Shown here piece by piece: positions 1 to 5,117 of a stretch of DNA of 8,874 nt (positions are counted from its first letter, which is position 1; every line of letters starts with the position of its first letter). The DNA is taken from positions 1 through 8,874 of the forward strand of contig CAIKWV010000495.1 of NCBI GenBank assembly GCA_903831165.1. The letters are read 5' to 3'. The notes under the pieces were generated by a model. The model searched no databases and had not been told where the DNA came from. It saw nothing but the letters and a program-made list of their open reading frames with translations. The position numbers were made by a program, and so were the translations under genes. The DNA is from an uncultured cyanobacterium. Its GTDB lineage: Bacteria; Cyanobacteriota; Cyanobacteriia; PCC-6307; Cyanobiaceae.

Positions 1-356
1 GCTGGGCTGCCGGGCGGTGAACGAGGGCTACAAGCAGAGCTGTGGCGTCGTTGATCCCCAATCAGAAGCGGTGCACCTCTTGGGCGGCGACATGGATGTG
101 GACCGCTCGATCGTCAACCTGCAGGGCCCCGAGGCATCAACAGCCTGCTGCCCAGAGGTGTGCAGCAAAAGCACAAGCAATGCTTTGCAGACAGACCAAC
201 GATGCGGAGTTCGGTCTGTTGGTGGAGCTGACAGGCGCCGATTCGTCTTTTTGGGCCGGCAATCAGCTCATGGCTGTGGAAAATTGGCTCGCCGGGCTGG
301 TTTTTCTGCACACTCTTCATACGGTCTGCCAGATGGTCTATGGGGCACCAGCCTGA
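1..356 (+). pseudogene. Unrecognised, apparently frameshifted gene remnant at the left edge
   Basis: The first part (about 2-150, reading frame 2) has strongly GC-rich third codon positions and reads like protein (LGCRAVNEGYKQSCGVVDP and onward), but its composition then degrades. From about 165 the neighbouring frame (frame 3) becomes more protein-like (NDAEFGLLVELTGADSSFW, then MAVENWLAGLVFLH) and stops at 354-356. This fits one gene broken by a frameshift around 130-170, or two unrelated fragments. The 5' end lies outside the window. I do not recognise either part. The third-position signal in the second half is weaker, so it may instead be non-coding DNA upstream of the pilin-like gene. 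Confidence 0.3.
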
Positions 357-425
357 AAGGGCGGCGAGGCAGGCCTTCCTCCTGATATCTTGGCCGGACA
401 GTCACCAGTAAACAGAGCGCCCTTC

Positions 426-956
426 ATGCTTCCCACTCTCCGTCAGACCGTGCTGAGGTCAATGGCAATCTCCGCCCTGTTGCTCGGTGTGGGCAAGGTG
501 GCTGGCCTGCCTGCCAACGCTCAGGTTCCGACGAATCCAGATCAGAAGGCTGCCCTCAGCGCCGTATCAAAAATGATGGAAGGCCAACGCACCTACTATC
601 AGAAAAATGGGGCATTTCGTGCCACGGTCTCCAACATCCAGCAGGATTTCGGCATCACCCTGCCGGTCACCTTTGACTATGCCGTGCGCACCACAACGGA
701 AGCTGCCTACAGCTATGTGATCCCGGCCCAGGGGGCCAAGGTGGGCCAGCTCAATGCCTACGTGGGAGCCTCCTTTCTCACCCCCCAGCAGAACCCCAAG
801 ATCACCACGATCATCTGCATGAACCTTCAGCCAGGCCAGATCCGGCCGGCGGATCCCCAGCTTGTGCTTGGAACCTTGGTCGCCAATCCCACCGGCCGCC
901 TCGTGCAATGCGGCGATGGCTCGGTTGAAGTGAAGGCGTCGATCGTCAACGAATGA
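426..956 (+). CDS. Exported type IV pilin-like G/H family protein
   Basis: A 176-residue protein resembling the cyanobacterial type IV pilin-like G/H family, typically small secreted proteins sharing the globular part of GspG/GspH pseudopilins. Residues 1-32 look like a signal peptide: basic start (LRQTVLR), hydrophobic stretch (MAISALLLGVG), and a signal-peptidase I type site after Ala-Asn-Ala at 30-32. There is no type III prepilin motif (G|xxxxE), so it is probably exported by Sec and not assembled as a pilin. The family-like segment is AVSKMMEGQRTYYQKNGAF near residues 46-64, followed by a Tyr-rich strand (AAYSYVIP) and LNAYVGASF. Cys131 and Cys162 could form a disulfide. A TTG at 390 lies in frame upstream, but ATG 426 gives a better signal peptide; ATG 462 is another possible start, with GAGGT only two bases before it. 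No recognised partner genes adjoin it. Confidence 0.72.
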   Translation: MLPTLRQTVLRSMAISALLLGVGKVAGLPANAQVPTNPDQKAALSAVSKMMEGQRTYYQKNGAFRATVSNIQQDFGITLPVTFDYAVRTTTEAAYSYVIPAQGAKVGQLNAYVGASFLTPQQNPKITTIICMNLQPGQIRPADPQLVLGTLVANPTGRLVQCGDGSVEVKASIVNE

Positions 957-968
957 GGCCTGGCTCAA

Positions 969-984
969 CTGAGGTGTGGCTCAG
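969..984 (+). terminator. Short stem-loop after the pilin-like gene
   Basis: CTGAG (969-973) and CTCAG (980-984) form a perfect 5-bp stem with a 6-base loop, 12 bases after the pilin-like stop codon. No T-run follows on the plus strand, so it is at most a weak or Rho-assisted 3' end. Confidence 0.25.
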
Positions 985-995
985 GCACCGGCCCG

Positions 996-1024
996 GAAAA
1001 AATTGCGCAGGTTGGTAAGCGCAA
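996..1024 (-). terminator. Intrinsic terminator on the minus strand
   Basis: Read on the minus strand, TTGCGC (1024-1019), a 10-base loop, then GCGCAA (1008-1003) is followed immediately by further T residues: the plus strand shows GGAAAAAATTGCGC from 995. A 6-bp stem plus an uninterrupted U-tract is the textbook Rho-independent form. On the plus strand the stem is preceded by A residues and not followed by T residues, so it should act only on leftward transcription. No convincing minus-strand gene lies just upstream of it (to the right), so its source transcript is unknown. Confidence 0.55.
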
Positions 1025-1221
1025 GCTTCCGCCGCCTTGCGATCGGAATCAACACAAGCAGAGGCTGGTCAGGGAAAAGTTGCGGCCCGCTGAAGAAGGG
1101 GGCGCCAGGGTGGGGAACCAGGAGCCTTGCCCATTTCTCCGCCCTCGGTGGGGGCGACAACGGGCAAGCCCATGCTCTGGTGCCGAGCAGGTCTACGCCA
1201 CTCCGGTGAGTTGCCTAACGA

Positions 1222-1365
1222 CTGGAGATCAGCCGCGAGGAGGCCCTCAAGCTCTGGGCCAGCAAGCGCAAGCAGGGTTGGCAGCCGACAGCGCCGCAGT
1301 GGTGGCAGCCACCGCCGATTCCGAAGGCTGAAAGGCCATCGGCGCCGAGCCGCAAGACGGGTTGA
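1222..1365 (+). CDS. Short coding-like frame without a normal start (small protein or remnant)
   Basis: This frame reads LEISREEALKLWASKRKQG, then WQPTAPQWWQPPPIP, and a basic Ser/Pro-rich tail ending at the stop 1363-1365. The amphipathic start (ISREEALKLW), the repeated Trp-Gln-Pro pattern and codon choice look like a real protein of about 47 residues, unlike the overlapping frames, which are Arg/Pro/Ser-rich shadows. However, a TAA lies in frame at 1216-1218 and there is no ATG, GTG or TTG between that stop and the first conserved-looking residues; CTG 1222 is the only near-cognate codon. A GTG at 1206 lies in a different frame and would need a frameshift near 1218-1222. So it is either a small gene with an unusual start or a gene that has lost its 5' end. 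I do not recognise its function. It lies upstream of the POR-like gene. Confidence 0.4.
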   Translation: MEISREEALKLWASKRKQGWQPTAPQWWQPPPIPKAERPSAPSRKTG

Positions 1366-1445
1366 TCCGGCCCTCCCTCCGCTGCTGCTGACGACCAACA
1401 GAATGGAATCTCTGCCACGCCTGGGCTTGGGGATTGACGAACGCC

Positions 1446-2477
1446 ATGGCTGCTGACGGTGATCATCAGGCTGGGACCAGCGCCACCACCGACCCGCCGC
1501 GGCAGGTGCTGCTCACCGGTGGCAGCTCCGGCATTGGTCTTGAGGCGGCGATGCAGCTGCTGGACGCGGGCCATCGCCTGACCGTGCTCTGCCGCGATGC
1601 CGCCAGCGCCGATCGCCTGGGCCAGGTGCTGGCGCAAGTGGCGGGCCAACACCTGGACGGCCGGCTGGCAACGCCGATCTGCGATCTGAGTGATCTCACC
1701 AGCATCGAGCGCTGCGCAGAAGATCTGCTGACCGCCGCAGAACCGATCGACAGCCTGGTGCTGAACGCCGGCCTGCAGTACAGCGGCGCCCGTGAACCTC
1801 GCTGGTCGGCCCAGGGCTTTGAGCTGACGATCGCGGTGAACCACCTGGCCCACCAGGTTCTGTTGCAGCGATTGTTGCCTCTGCTGTTGCAGGGCAGGGC
1901 GCCGCGGCTGGTGGTCACCAGCTCGGAGGTGCATGACCCCAGCACAGCCGGCGGCAAGGTGGGGCAACCAGCCGGATTGGGCGATCTGGCCGGGCTGCGC
2001 CAGGGGCCCGGCGCGGCGATGCTCGATGGCGGTCCCTTCAATGCCGAGAAGGCCTACAAGGACAGCAAGCTCTGCAATCTGCTGATGGCGCGGGAGCTGG
2101 AGCGGCAGCTGCGGCAGCAAGGCCAATCCCTGCCGGTGCTGGCCTGGAGTCCTGGGCTGGTCATCCCGCGCAGTAGCGGCGGCTTCTTCCGCTACAGCCG
2201 CAGCCAGAACCCCTTCGGGCAGGCCTTGTTTGCGCTGCTCGCCCGCGACCTGCTGCGGCTGACCGAAACACCACAGCGGGCAGGCGCTCTGCTGGCCGGT
2301 CTGGCCACGACGAGGCCATCGGACCCCGTTGGTTTTCAGTACTGGAGCAGCCGGGTGCAGGGTCCAGGCCGGCTGCGGTTTGAGGCCAGCCAGCCCAGCC
2401 TGGAGGCCCGCTCCGATGCGTTGGCCGGTGGGCTCTGGACCCTCACCGCCCAGGCCGTCGCGGCTGCGTGCCTCTGA
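1446..2477 (+). CDS. POR-like short-chain dehydrogenase/reductase
   Basis: A 343-residue short-chain dehydrogenase with a Rossmann fold, closest in motifs to light-dependent protochlorophyllide reductase (POR). Visible motifs: NADP-binding TGGSSGIG (24-31), Arg50 at the end of beta-2 (fits NADPH), CDLSDL (79-84), NAG (107-109), NHLAHQVLL (132-140), TSSEVH (158-163) and catalytic Tyr204-x-x-x-Lys208 inside KAYKDSKLC, the POR signature. Cys210 matches the POR cysteine two residues after the catalytic Lys. The second important POR cysteine, in the canonical 'YPGC' segment, is Leu here (SPGL, 235-238). It is therefore probably a paralog acting on another substrate, not the main chlorophyll-synthesis POR; substrate unknown. 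I chose ATG 1446 over the in-frame TTG 1434; GGGG at 1429-1432 is the only weak ribosome-site candidate. Length is slightly above the POR norm of about 320. Confidence 0.85.
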   Translation: MAADGDHQAGTSATTDPPRQVLLTGGSSGIGLEAAMQLLDAGHRLTVLCRDAASADRLGQVLAQVAGQHLDGRLATPICDLSDLTSIERCAEDLLTAAEPIDSLVLNAGLQYSGAREPRWSAQGFELTIAVNHLAHQVLLQRLLPLLLQGRAPRLVVTSSEVHDPSTAGGKVGQPAGLGDLAGLRQGPGAAMLDGGPFNAEKAYKDSKLCNLLMARELERQLRQQGQSLPVLAWSPGLVIPRSSGGFFRYSRSQNPFGQALFALLARDLLRLTETPQRAGALLAGLATTRPSDPVGFQYWSSRVQGPGRLRFEASQPSLEARSDALAGGLWTLTAQAVAAACL

Positions 2478-2481
2478 TTGC

Positions 2482-2493
2482 CCCCTGTTGGGG
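2482..2493 (+). terminator. Weak GC hairpin after the POR-like gene
   Basis: CCCC-TGTT-GGGG (2482-2493) is a 4-bp stem with a tetraloop five bases after the stop codon. It has no T-run. It might mark the 3' end but is too short to be convincing alone. Confidence 0.2.
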
Positions 2494-2522
2494 ATAGCAC
2501 CGACCGCTACCTGAGCCGGAGA

Positions 2523-2550
2523 CTGGATCCAACCCATCCAGAGCAGGGAG
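2523..2550 (+). promoter_or_regulatory. Leader hairpin and ribosome binding site of the small ORF at 2558
   Basis: CTGGAT (2523-2528) and ATCCAG (2536-2541) form a perfect 6-bp stem with a 7-base loop. It is directly followed by the Shine-Dalgarno sequence AGGGAG (2545-2550), seven bases before ATG 2558. The strong site decides the start of that gene; the hairpin next to it could modulate translation. Confidence 0.45.
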
Positions 2551-2557
2551 TCTTGCC

Positions 2558-2749
2558 ATGGCGAACCCCACCAGGACGATCAACGTTGGCAGTTGCCTGG
2601 GCCGCACGTGTCTGAAATGGGGAGCCGATGGCGATCTCACCCCCCTGGATCTGGACCTGGTGCTCGAGCGCCTGGCCCAGGTGGATCAGGATGTGGCTGC
2701 CCTGCGACAGGGAACGTTGGATCGGGAGCCGTATCCGTTGAGCAGCTGA
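2558..2749 (+). CDS. Small protein of unknown function (63 aa)
   Basis: A 63-residue acidic soluble protein, not recognised. It has a good Shine-Dalgarno sequence (AGGGAG, 2545-2550) at ideal spacing to an ATG, and GC-rich third codon positions through most of its length, so it is probably translated. The N-terminal third contains two cysteines (Cys13 and Cys18 in GSCLGRTCLKWG) that could bind a metal or form a disulfide. The rest (TPLDLDLVLERLAQVDQDVAALRQG) is a likely amphipathic helix. No membrane segment or signal peptide. It starts 80 bases after the POR-like gene on the same strand and might be co-transcribed with it. Functional assignment is not possible from sequence alone. Confidence 0.5.
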   Translation: MANPTRTINVGSCLGRTCLKWGADGDLTPLDLDLVLERLAQVDQDVAALRQGTLDREPYPLSS

Positions 2750-2803
2750 AGGACCAGCCTGCAGGGAGCGTGATGGGGCTGCCCAGCGGCGGTTGCTGCT
2801 CTG

Positions 2804-3058
2804 GTGGAAGTGGAGGGAGTCGCCGTGGATGGGACCCCGATTGCGGACACCCTGTGCCCATCGGCAATGGGCCTGCTGCTACACCGATGGACTGGCGATT
2901 CAGCCCACCTTGATCCCCGGATGGGGGGCGCGGTCTCCAGAACAGTCAGCAGAGAGTGGTGGCCTGAGCTGGCAACGGGGCCTGCGATGGAGACGATGCT
3001 GAATGCGTTGGTGTTGGCGGCCCTGTTGCTGGCGATGGTCGTCTCCGGCAAGGTCTGA
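2804..3058 (+). CDS. Doubtful small ORF with a hydrophobic C-terminal tail
   Basis: A GTG-initiated 84-residue frame with no visible ribosome site. Its first third (VEVEGVAVDGTPIADTLCPS) has coding-like third positions; the middle is Arg/Ser-rich and poor. The end, METMLNALVLAALLLAMVV, from an internal ATG at 2987, would be a single transmembrane helix and could by itself be a 23-residue membrane peptide. It does not match the small photosystem or cytochrome b6f subunits that I know. It could equally be a chance frame in GC-rich DNA. Confidence 0.22.
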   Translation: MEVEGVAVDGTPIADTLCPSAMGLLLHRWTGDSAHLDPRMGGAVSRTVSREWWPELATGPAMETMLNALVLAALLLAMVVSGKV

Positions 3059-3191
3059 GTGACGGCCTGCCGCTGAATCGATCGACGTGGTCCACCAGTC
3101 CTGATCCGGGCCTGGAGGATGGTGCGGGACTAGCGGAACAAACTCCCGCAGATCGTCCGCTTGGATGCCAGCGTATTAAGCAGATCTGCAT

Positions 3192-3221
3192 CAGGCACTC
3201 TGCAGAAAACAGCAGTGCCTG
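3192..3221. other. Inverted repeat / hairpin
   Basis: CAGGCACT (3192-3199) and AGTGCCTG (3214-3221) form a perfect 8-bp stem with a 14-base loop. Neither strand has a T-run immediately after the stem. It may be part of a structured 3' region of the leftward transcript from the gene at 3450-3839 or of an unannotated RNA. Confidence 0.35.
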
Positions 3222-3241
3222 GGAGAGCGAAACTGCCGATT

Positions 3242-3311
3242 ATCAAAAACAAAACCATACTCTTCCAGCCAGATTCCTGATTTTTGATATTGCCCATCAG
3301 GGTTATCTGGC
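3242..3311 (-). terminator. Nested hairpin with downstream T-rich tract, possible 3' end of the minus-strand gene
   Basis: Outer arms GCCAGAT (3268-3274) and ATCTGGC (3305-3311) enclose inner arms CCTGAT (3276-3281) and ATCAGG (3296-3301), with a possible T-G wobble between and a 2-base bulge; the loop is 14 bases. On the minus strand a T-rich stretch (GGTTTTGTTTTTGATA) follows about 13 bases after the stem. It lies about 140 bases downstream of the stop of the leftward gene at 3450-3839, so it may be that gene's terminator, although the T-tract is farther from the stem than in ideal terminators. Confidence 0.35.
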
Positions 3312-3449
3312 CGCCAGGCTTGTCGGCGGGATCGGCTATACGTCATCCAACGGAAGAGCGATCAGCTGCGTCATCGTGATCACTCCATCTTGCAACTGAC
3401 CCAACGCCGCTGCTGCTGGGGCGCCCCGGATGGGACCAGAATCCTTCTG

Positions 3450-3839
3450 TCAGGGCCAGGCAATGAAACTGACCGGTTCATATTTGGCGATCGTGATTCG
3501 CCAGGCCCTGATCGCCAGACCCTGAAGGCTGCTGAGCAACGCCTCTGTCTCAGCACCGCCGACCCAGTTGGCCTTGAGCACAGGCAACTGTTCGCTCATC
3601 ACCTCCAGCGGCATTTCCAGCAGCAGCAGGCTGGCCTCGCCAGCAGCACGATTCAGGGGACCCTCGTCGCTGCGTTGCCACAGGCGCAGCAGCAGTTCCA
3701 GAGCGAGGCTGCGACCGTCATCGCCGGGATCCACAGCCTCGGCTGCAGCCGCGGCCTGGGACTTGCCAGTGAGTGGTAGCGCGCGCTTACCCGCAAATTC
3801 CACCAGCGCCAGGGCAACGAGATACGGAGCGTCGGCCAT
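3450..3839 (-). CDS. Conserved-looking hypothetical protein (129 aa)
   Basis: A 129-residue protein not recognised by family. The start is supported by AGGA about eight bases before an ATG (minus strand GCAGGATAATTCCCATG) and by GC-rich third positions; the overlapping plus-strand frame is Gln/Ser/Arg-rich and looks like a shadow. The protein is Leu/Ala/Glu-rich and probably all helical: a hydrophobic N-terminus (YLVALALVEFAGKRALPLTG, 6-25), an Ala-rich linker (AAAAAEAVDPGDDGR) and two or three amphipathic helices (LALELLLRLW; EASLLLLEMPLEVMSEQLPV). The C-terminus is aromatic (KYEPVSFIAWP). No clear signal peptide or true membrane helix. It diverges from the CP12-like gene, and its upstream region holds three inverted repeats, so regulated expression is plausible. 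Confidence 0.55.
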   Translation of the reverse strand: MADAPYLVALALVEFAGKRALPLTGKSQAAAAAEAVDPGDDGRSLALELLLRLWQRSDEGPLNRAAGEASLLLLEMPLEVMSEQLPVLKANWVGGAETEALLSSLQGLAIRAWRITIAKYEPVSFIAWP

Positions 3840-3862
3840 GGGAATTATCCTGCAGAAGGCAG

Positions 3863-3875
3863 CGCCAACCTGGCG
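3863..3875 (-). promoter_or_regulatory. Small inverted repeat in the leader of the minus-strand gene
   Basis: CGCCA-ACC-TGGCG is a perfect 5-bp dyad with a 3-base centre, about 25 bases upstream of the ATG at 3839. It could form a leader hairpin next to the ribosome site or be half of an operator cluster with the larger dyad at 3884-3906. Confidence 0.3.
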
Positions 3876-3883
3876 GATCCAGA

Positions 3884-3906
3884 GGCGCCACCATGATGGT
3901 GACGCC
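3884..3906. promoter_or_regulatory. Operator-like 23-base near-perfect palindrome
   Basis: GGCGCCACCAT-G-ATGGTGACGCC: 10 of 11 positions are symmetric around a single central base. It sits about 45 bases upstream of the leftward gene (start 3839) and about 125 bases upstream of the CP12-like gene, so it could serve either. The very short centre favours a DNA-binding dimer site over an RNA hairpin, although a hairpin with a 3-5-base loop is also possible. The binding protein is unknown. Confidence 0.45.
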
Positions 3907-3913
3907 AGAAGTT

Positions 3914-3927
3914 GAGTAGAAATACTC
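3914..3927. promoter_or_regulatory. Tetraloop hairpin GAGTA-GAAA-TACTC
   Basis: A perfect 5-bp stem with a GAAA loop on the plus strand, followed three bases later by TTTT. The short, AU-containing stem makes it a poor terminator. It is the third dyad in a 65-base stretch of the divergent intergenic region. Confidence 0.3.
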
Positions 3928-4032
3928 CCGTTTTGGCCTGATCTTTAGCATTCGAGCTCCGCTGGCCTGTCCAAGGGATTCGGCAGGGTTACATTCGCTG
4001 AGCCATTTCGGGCCCCTTCAGGGCTGTGTGCT

Positions 4033-4251
4033 ATGTCAACCATCGGCGAGCAGCTCCAGACCTATCGCTCCTCCCTCTCAGAGGCCCAGTCCAAGGGCGA
4101 TCTGGCGATCGCCCGCAAGCTTGAGCAGCAGATCAGGGAACTCGAAGAGTTTCAGCAGCGCCATCCCGAAGAGGCCGAGGCCCCTTCGCCGTTTGAGGTG
4201 TTCTGCGACCTCAATCCCTCCGACATCAACTGCCGCGTCTACGACGACTGA
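4033..4251 (+). CDS. CP12-like protein, variant with only the C-terminal cysteine pair
   Basis: A 72-residue protein whose end (FEVFCDLNPSDINCRVYDD) is the C-terminal CP12 signature: two cysteines with eight residues between (Cys58, Cys67), the central Asn-Pro and the final CRVYDD. CP12 is a largely disordered redox switch that assembles GAPDH and phosphoribulokinase into an inactive complex when the Calvin cycle is off; its C-terminal loop inserts into the GAPDH active site. Here the N-terminal cysteine pair is absent and the usual core AWD_VEEL motif is not recognisable; residues 22-43 form a charged helix (DLAIARKLEQQIRELEEFQ) instead. GAPDH binding is thus likely, while PRK binding in the standard way is doubtful. 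ATG 4033 is the natural start, with no strong ribosome site. A HIP1 site lies inside the gene. An 86-base gap leads to the regulator gene downstream. Confidence 0.78.
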   Translation: MSTIGEQLQTYRSSLSEAQSKGDLAIARKLEQQIRELEEFQQRHPEEAEAPSPFEVFCDLNPSDINCRVYDD

Positions 4252-4312
4252 GCCCAGATCCACGCCAAGACTGCAGAACCACTCCTAGGGTTTCTGTCCG
4301 ACCATCTGCGTT

Positions 4313-4322
4313 CCTGATCAGG
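4313..4322. promoter_or_regulatory. 10-base perfect palindrome before the regulator gene
   Basis: CCTGATCAGG lies 16-25 bases upstream of ATG 4338 and overlaps the only Shine-Dalgarno-like AGGAG (4319-4323). It may be an operator half-site or autoregulation site, but ten-base palindromes also arise by chance. Confidence 0.25.
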
Positions 4323-4337
4323 AGCACCTGCCGAAGC

Positions 4338-5033
4338 ATGGACCTGACGCCCTTCCTGGCTACTGGCGATAGGGGGATCCAGGAAGAAGGTCTGGAATCA
4401 ATCGAGATTCCAGGCCGGGTGGCCGTAGCGGCGAAAGGCCGCTTTCTGTTGCGGGCCCTGTGCCGGACCTTCGGGGGATATTCCCGGATCACCTGTGCCG
4501 TCACCGATCAGGTGTCCTGTCTGGACTATCTGGCCCAGGAAGAGAACGATCCTTACAAGCTTCTCGTCTGCACCGACCACCTGGAGAGCGGCAACGGTTT
4601 TGATCTGGTCCAGCGGGCCCGCCAGGACCATCCAGGACTGCATGCGGTGATCCTGGCCCTGGGCGATGCGATTCCTGCCGAGTGCATCGAGGCCCCCTGG
4701 CTGGAGGCTGTCGTGGCCGAGGCGGACTTCGTCGACGATCAGCAACCGCTGCAGGCCGCGGTGATGGCCGTTCTGGGCGGGCACTCTTACCGCAGCCCTT
4801 CCCTGCGGACTGGAATCCTGCCTTACCTGAGTTGCCCCAGGCTCACCCCCCGCGAGTATGAGGTGCTCGACCTGCTCGCCAGTGGCCTCAGCGATCGCGA
4901 GATTGCCAAGCGACTGGTGGTGAGTGATGAAACCGCCCACACCTACACCAAGCGGTTGTTACAGACCCTCAACGTGCACAACCGGCTGCAGGCCGTGCTG
5001 AAAGGAATGCGCTGCGGCATGGTCCAGATCTGA
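4338..5033 (+). CDS. LuxR/NarL-family regulator with a degenerate receiver domain
   Basis: A 231-residue transcription regulator. Residues 169-231 form a LuxR-type helix-turn-helix domain (LTPREYEVLDLLASGLSDRE, IAKRLVVS, then a recognition helix around TAHTYTKRLLQTL). Residues 26-150 align with a response-regulator receiver by pattern: Asp80 in CTDHLESGNGFDL sits where the phospho-accepting Asp usually is, but the N-terminal acidic pair is missing (RVAVAAKG), the Thr/Ser after beta-4 is not seen (VILALGD) and no Lys is visible after beta-5 (VAEADFVDD). Normal phosphorylation is therefore unlikely, and it may sense a ligand or redox state, or act by abundance. Cys residues at 42, 53, 61 and 78 could support redox sensing. 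No histidine kinase is adjacent. It follows the CP12-like gene by 86 bases on the same strand. A HIP1 site lies at 4891-4898. The specific target is unknown. Confidence 0.8.
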   Translation: MDLTPFLATGDRGIQEEGLESIEIPGRVAVAAKGRFLLRALCRTFGGYSRITCAVTDQVSCLDYLAQEENDPYKLLVCTDHLESGNGFDLVQRARQDHPGLHAVILALGDAIPAECIEAPWLEAVVAEADFVDDQQPLQAAVMAVLGGHSYRSPSLRTGILPYLSCPRLTPREYEVLDLLASGLSDREIAKRLVVSDETAHTYTKRLLQTLNVHNRLQAVLKGMRCGMVQI

Positions 5034-5050
5034 GTGATACCGGCCCGCTG

Positions 5051-5067
5051 AACCCCTCACCAGGGTT
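5051..5067 (+). terminator. Weak hairpin after the regulator gene
   Basis: AACCC (5051-5055) and GGGTT (5063-5067) form a 5-bp stem, with CGC/GCG able to extend it past a small internal loop. It is 18 bases after the stop codon. No T-run follows, so this is only a possible 3' end. Confidence 0.25.
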
Positions 5068-5082
5068 GGGCGTGGATCAGCT

Positions 5083-5117
5083 GTTCCCAATTGGGGACAT
5101 CCCTGTGAGGCGGGATG
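5083..5117. promoter_or_regulatory. Two adjoining dyads upstream of the epimerase gene
   Basis: GTTCCCAATTGGGGAC (5083-5098) is a 16-base dyad with a perfect CCCAATTGGG core and one T/G imperfection. It directly abuts CATCCC (5098-5103) with GGGATG (5112-5117), a 6-bp stem with an 8-base loop. GGAGCTCC (5127-5134) adds a third palindrome. They lie 22-73 bases before ATG 5156, where operators or a structured leader would be expected. Confidence 0.4.

Larger units (their letters stand above)
2750..3449. other. 700-base region without a confident gene
   Basis: No frame here is convincing on both start and codon grounds. It holds a weak plus-strand ORF with a hydrophobic C-terminus (2804-3058), a 143-codon stop-free stretch with almost no start codons (2968-3396), and two inverted repeats (3192-3221 and 3268-3311). 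Base composition drops to clearly AT-richer DNA around 3170-3300, unlike the surrounding genes, which suggests true intergenic sequence or an old insertion. Confidence 0.5.

Noticed and set aside
1069..1398. Minus-strand frame of 109 codons upstream of the orphan terminator, considered as the gene the terminator serves
   Set aside because: It is Arg/Leu/Pro-rich, has no ribosome site and overlaps the more protein-like plus frame at 1222-1365. A gene here cannot be supported, so the terminator is left without a partner.
1215..2537. Very long open frame on the minus strand (440 codons) opposite the POR-like gene
   Set aside because: It is Gln/Arg/Ala/Gly-rich, lacks domains and mirrors the GC-rich codons of the clear SDR gene on the plus strand. 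It is a shadow frame.
2987..3058. Possible small photosynthetic membrane subunit (METMLNALVLAALLLAMVV)
   Set aside because: It does not match Psb, Psa or Pet small subunits that I know, and no ribosome site is present. Kept only as part of a doubtful ORF.
3390..3779. Plus-strand frame of 129 codons opposite the unknown minus-strand gene
   Set aside because: It is Gln/Arg/Ser-rich with no ribosome site, whereas the minus-strand reading has a Shine-Dalgarno sequence and a plausible helical protein.
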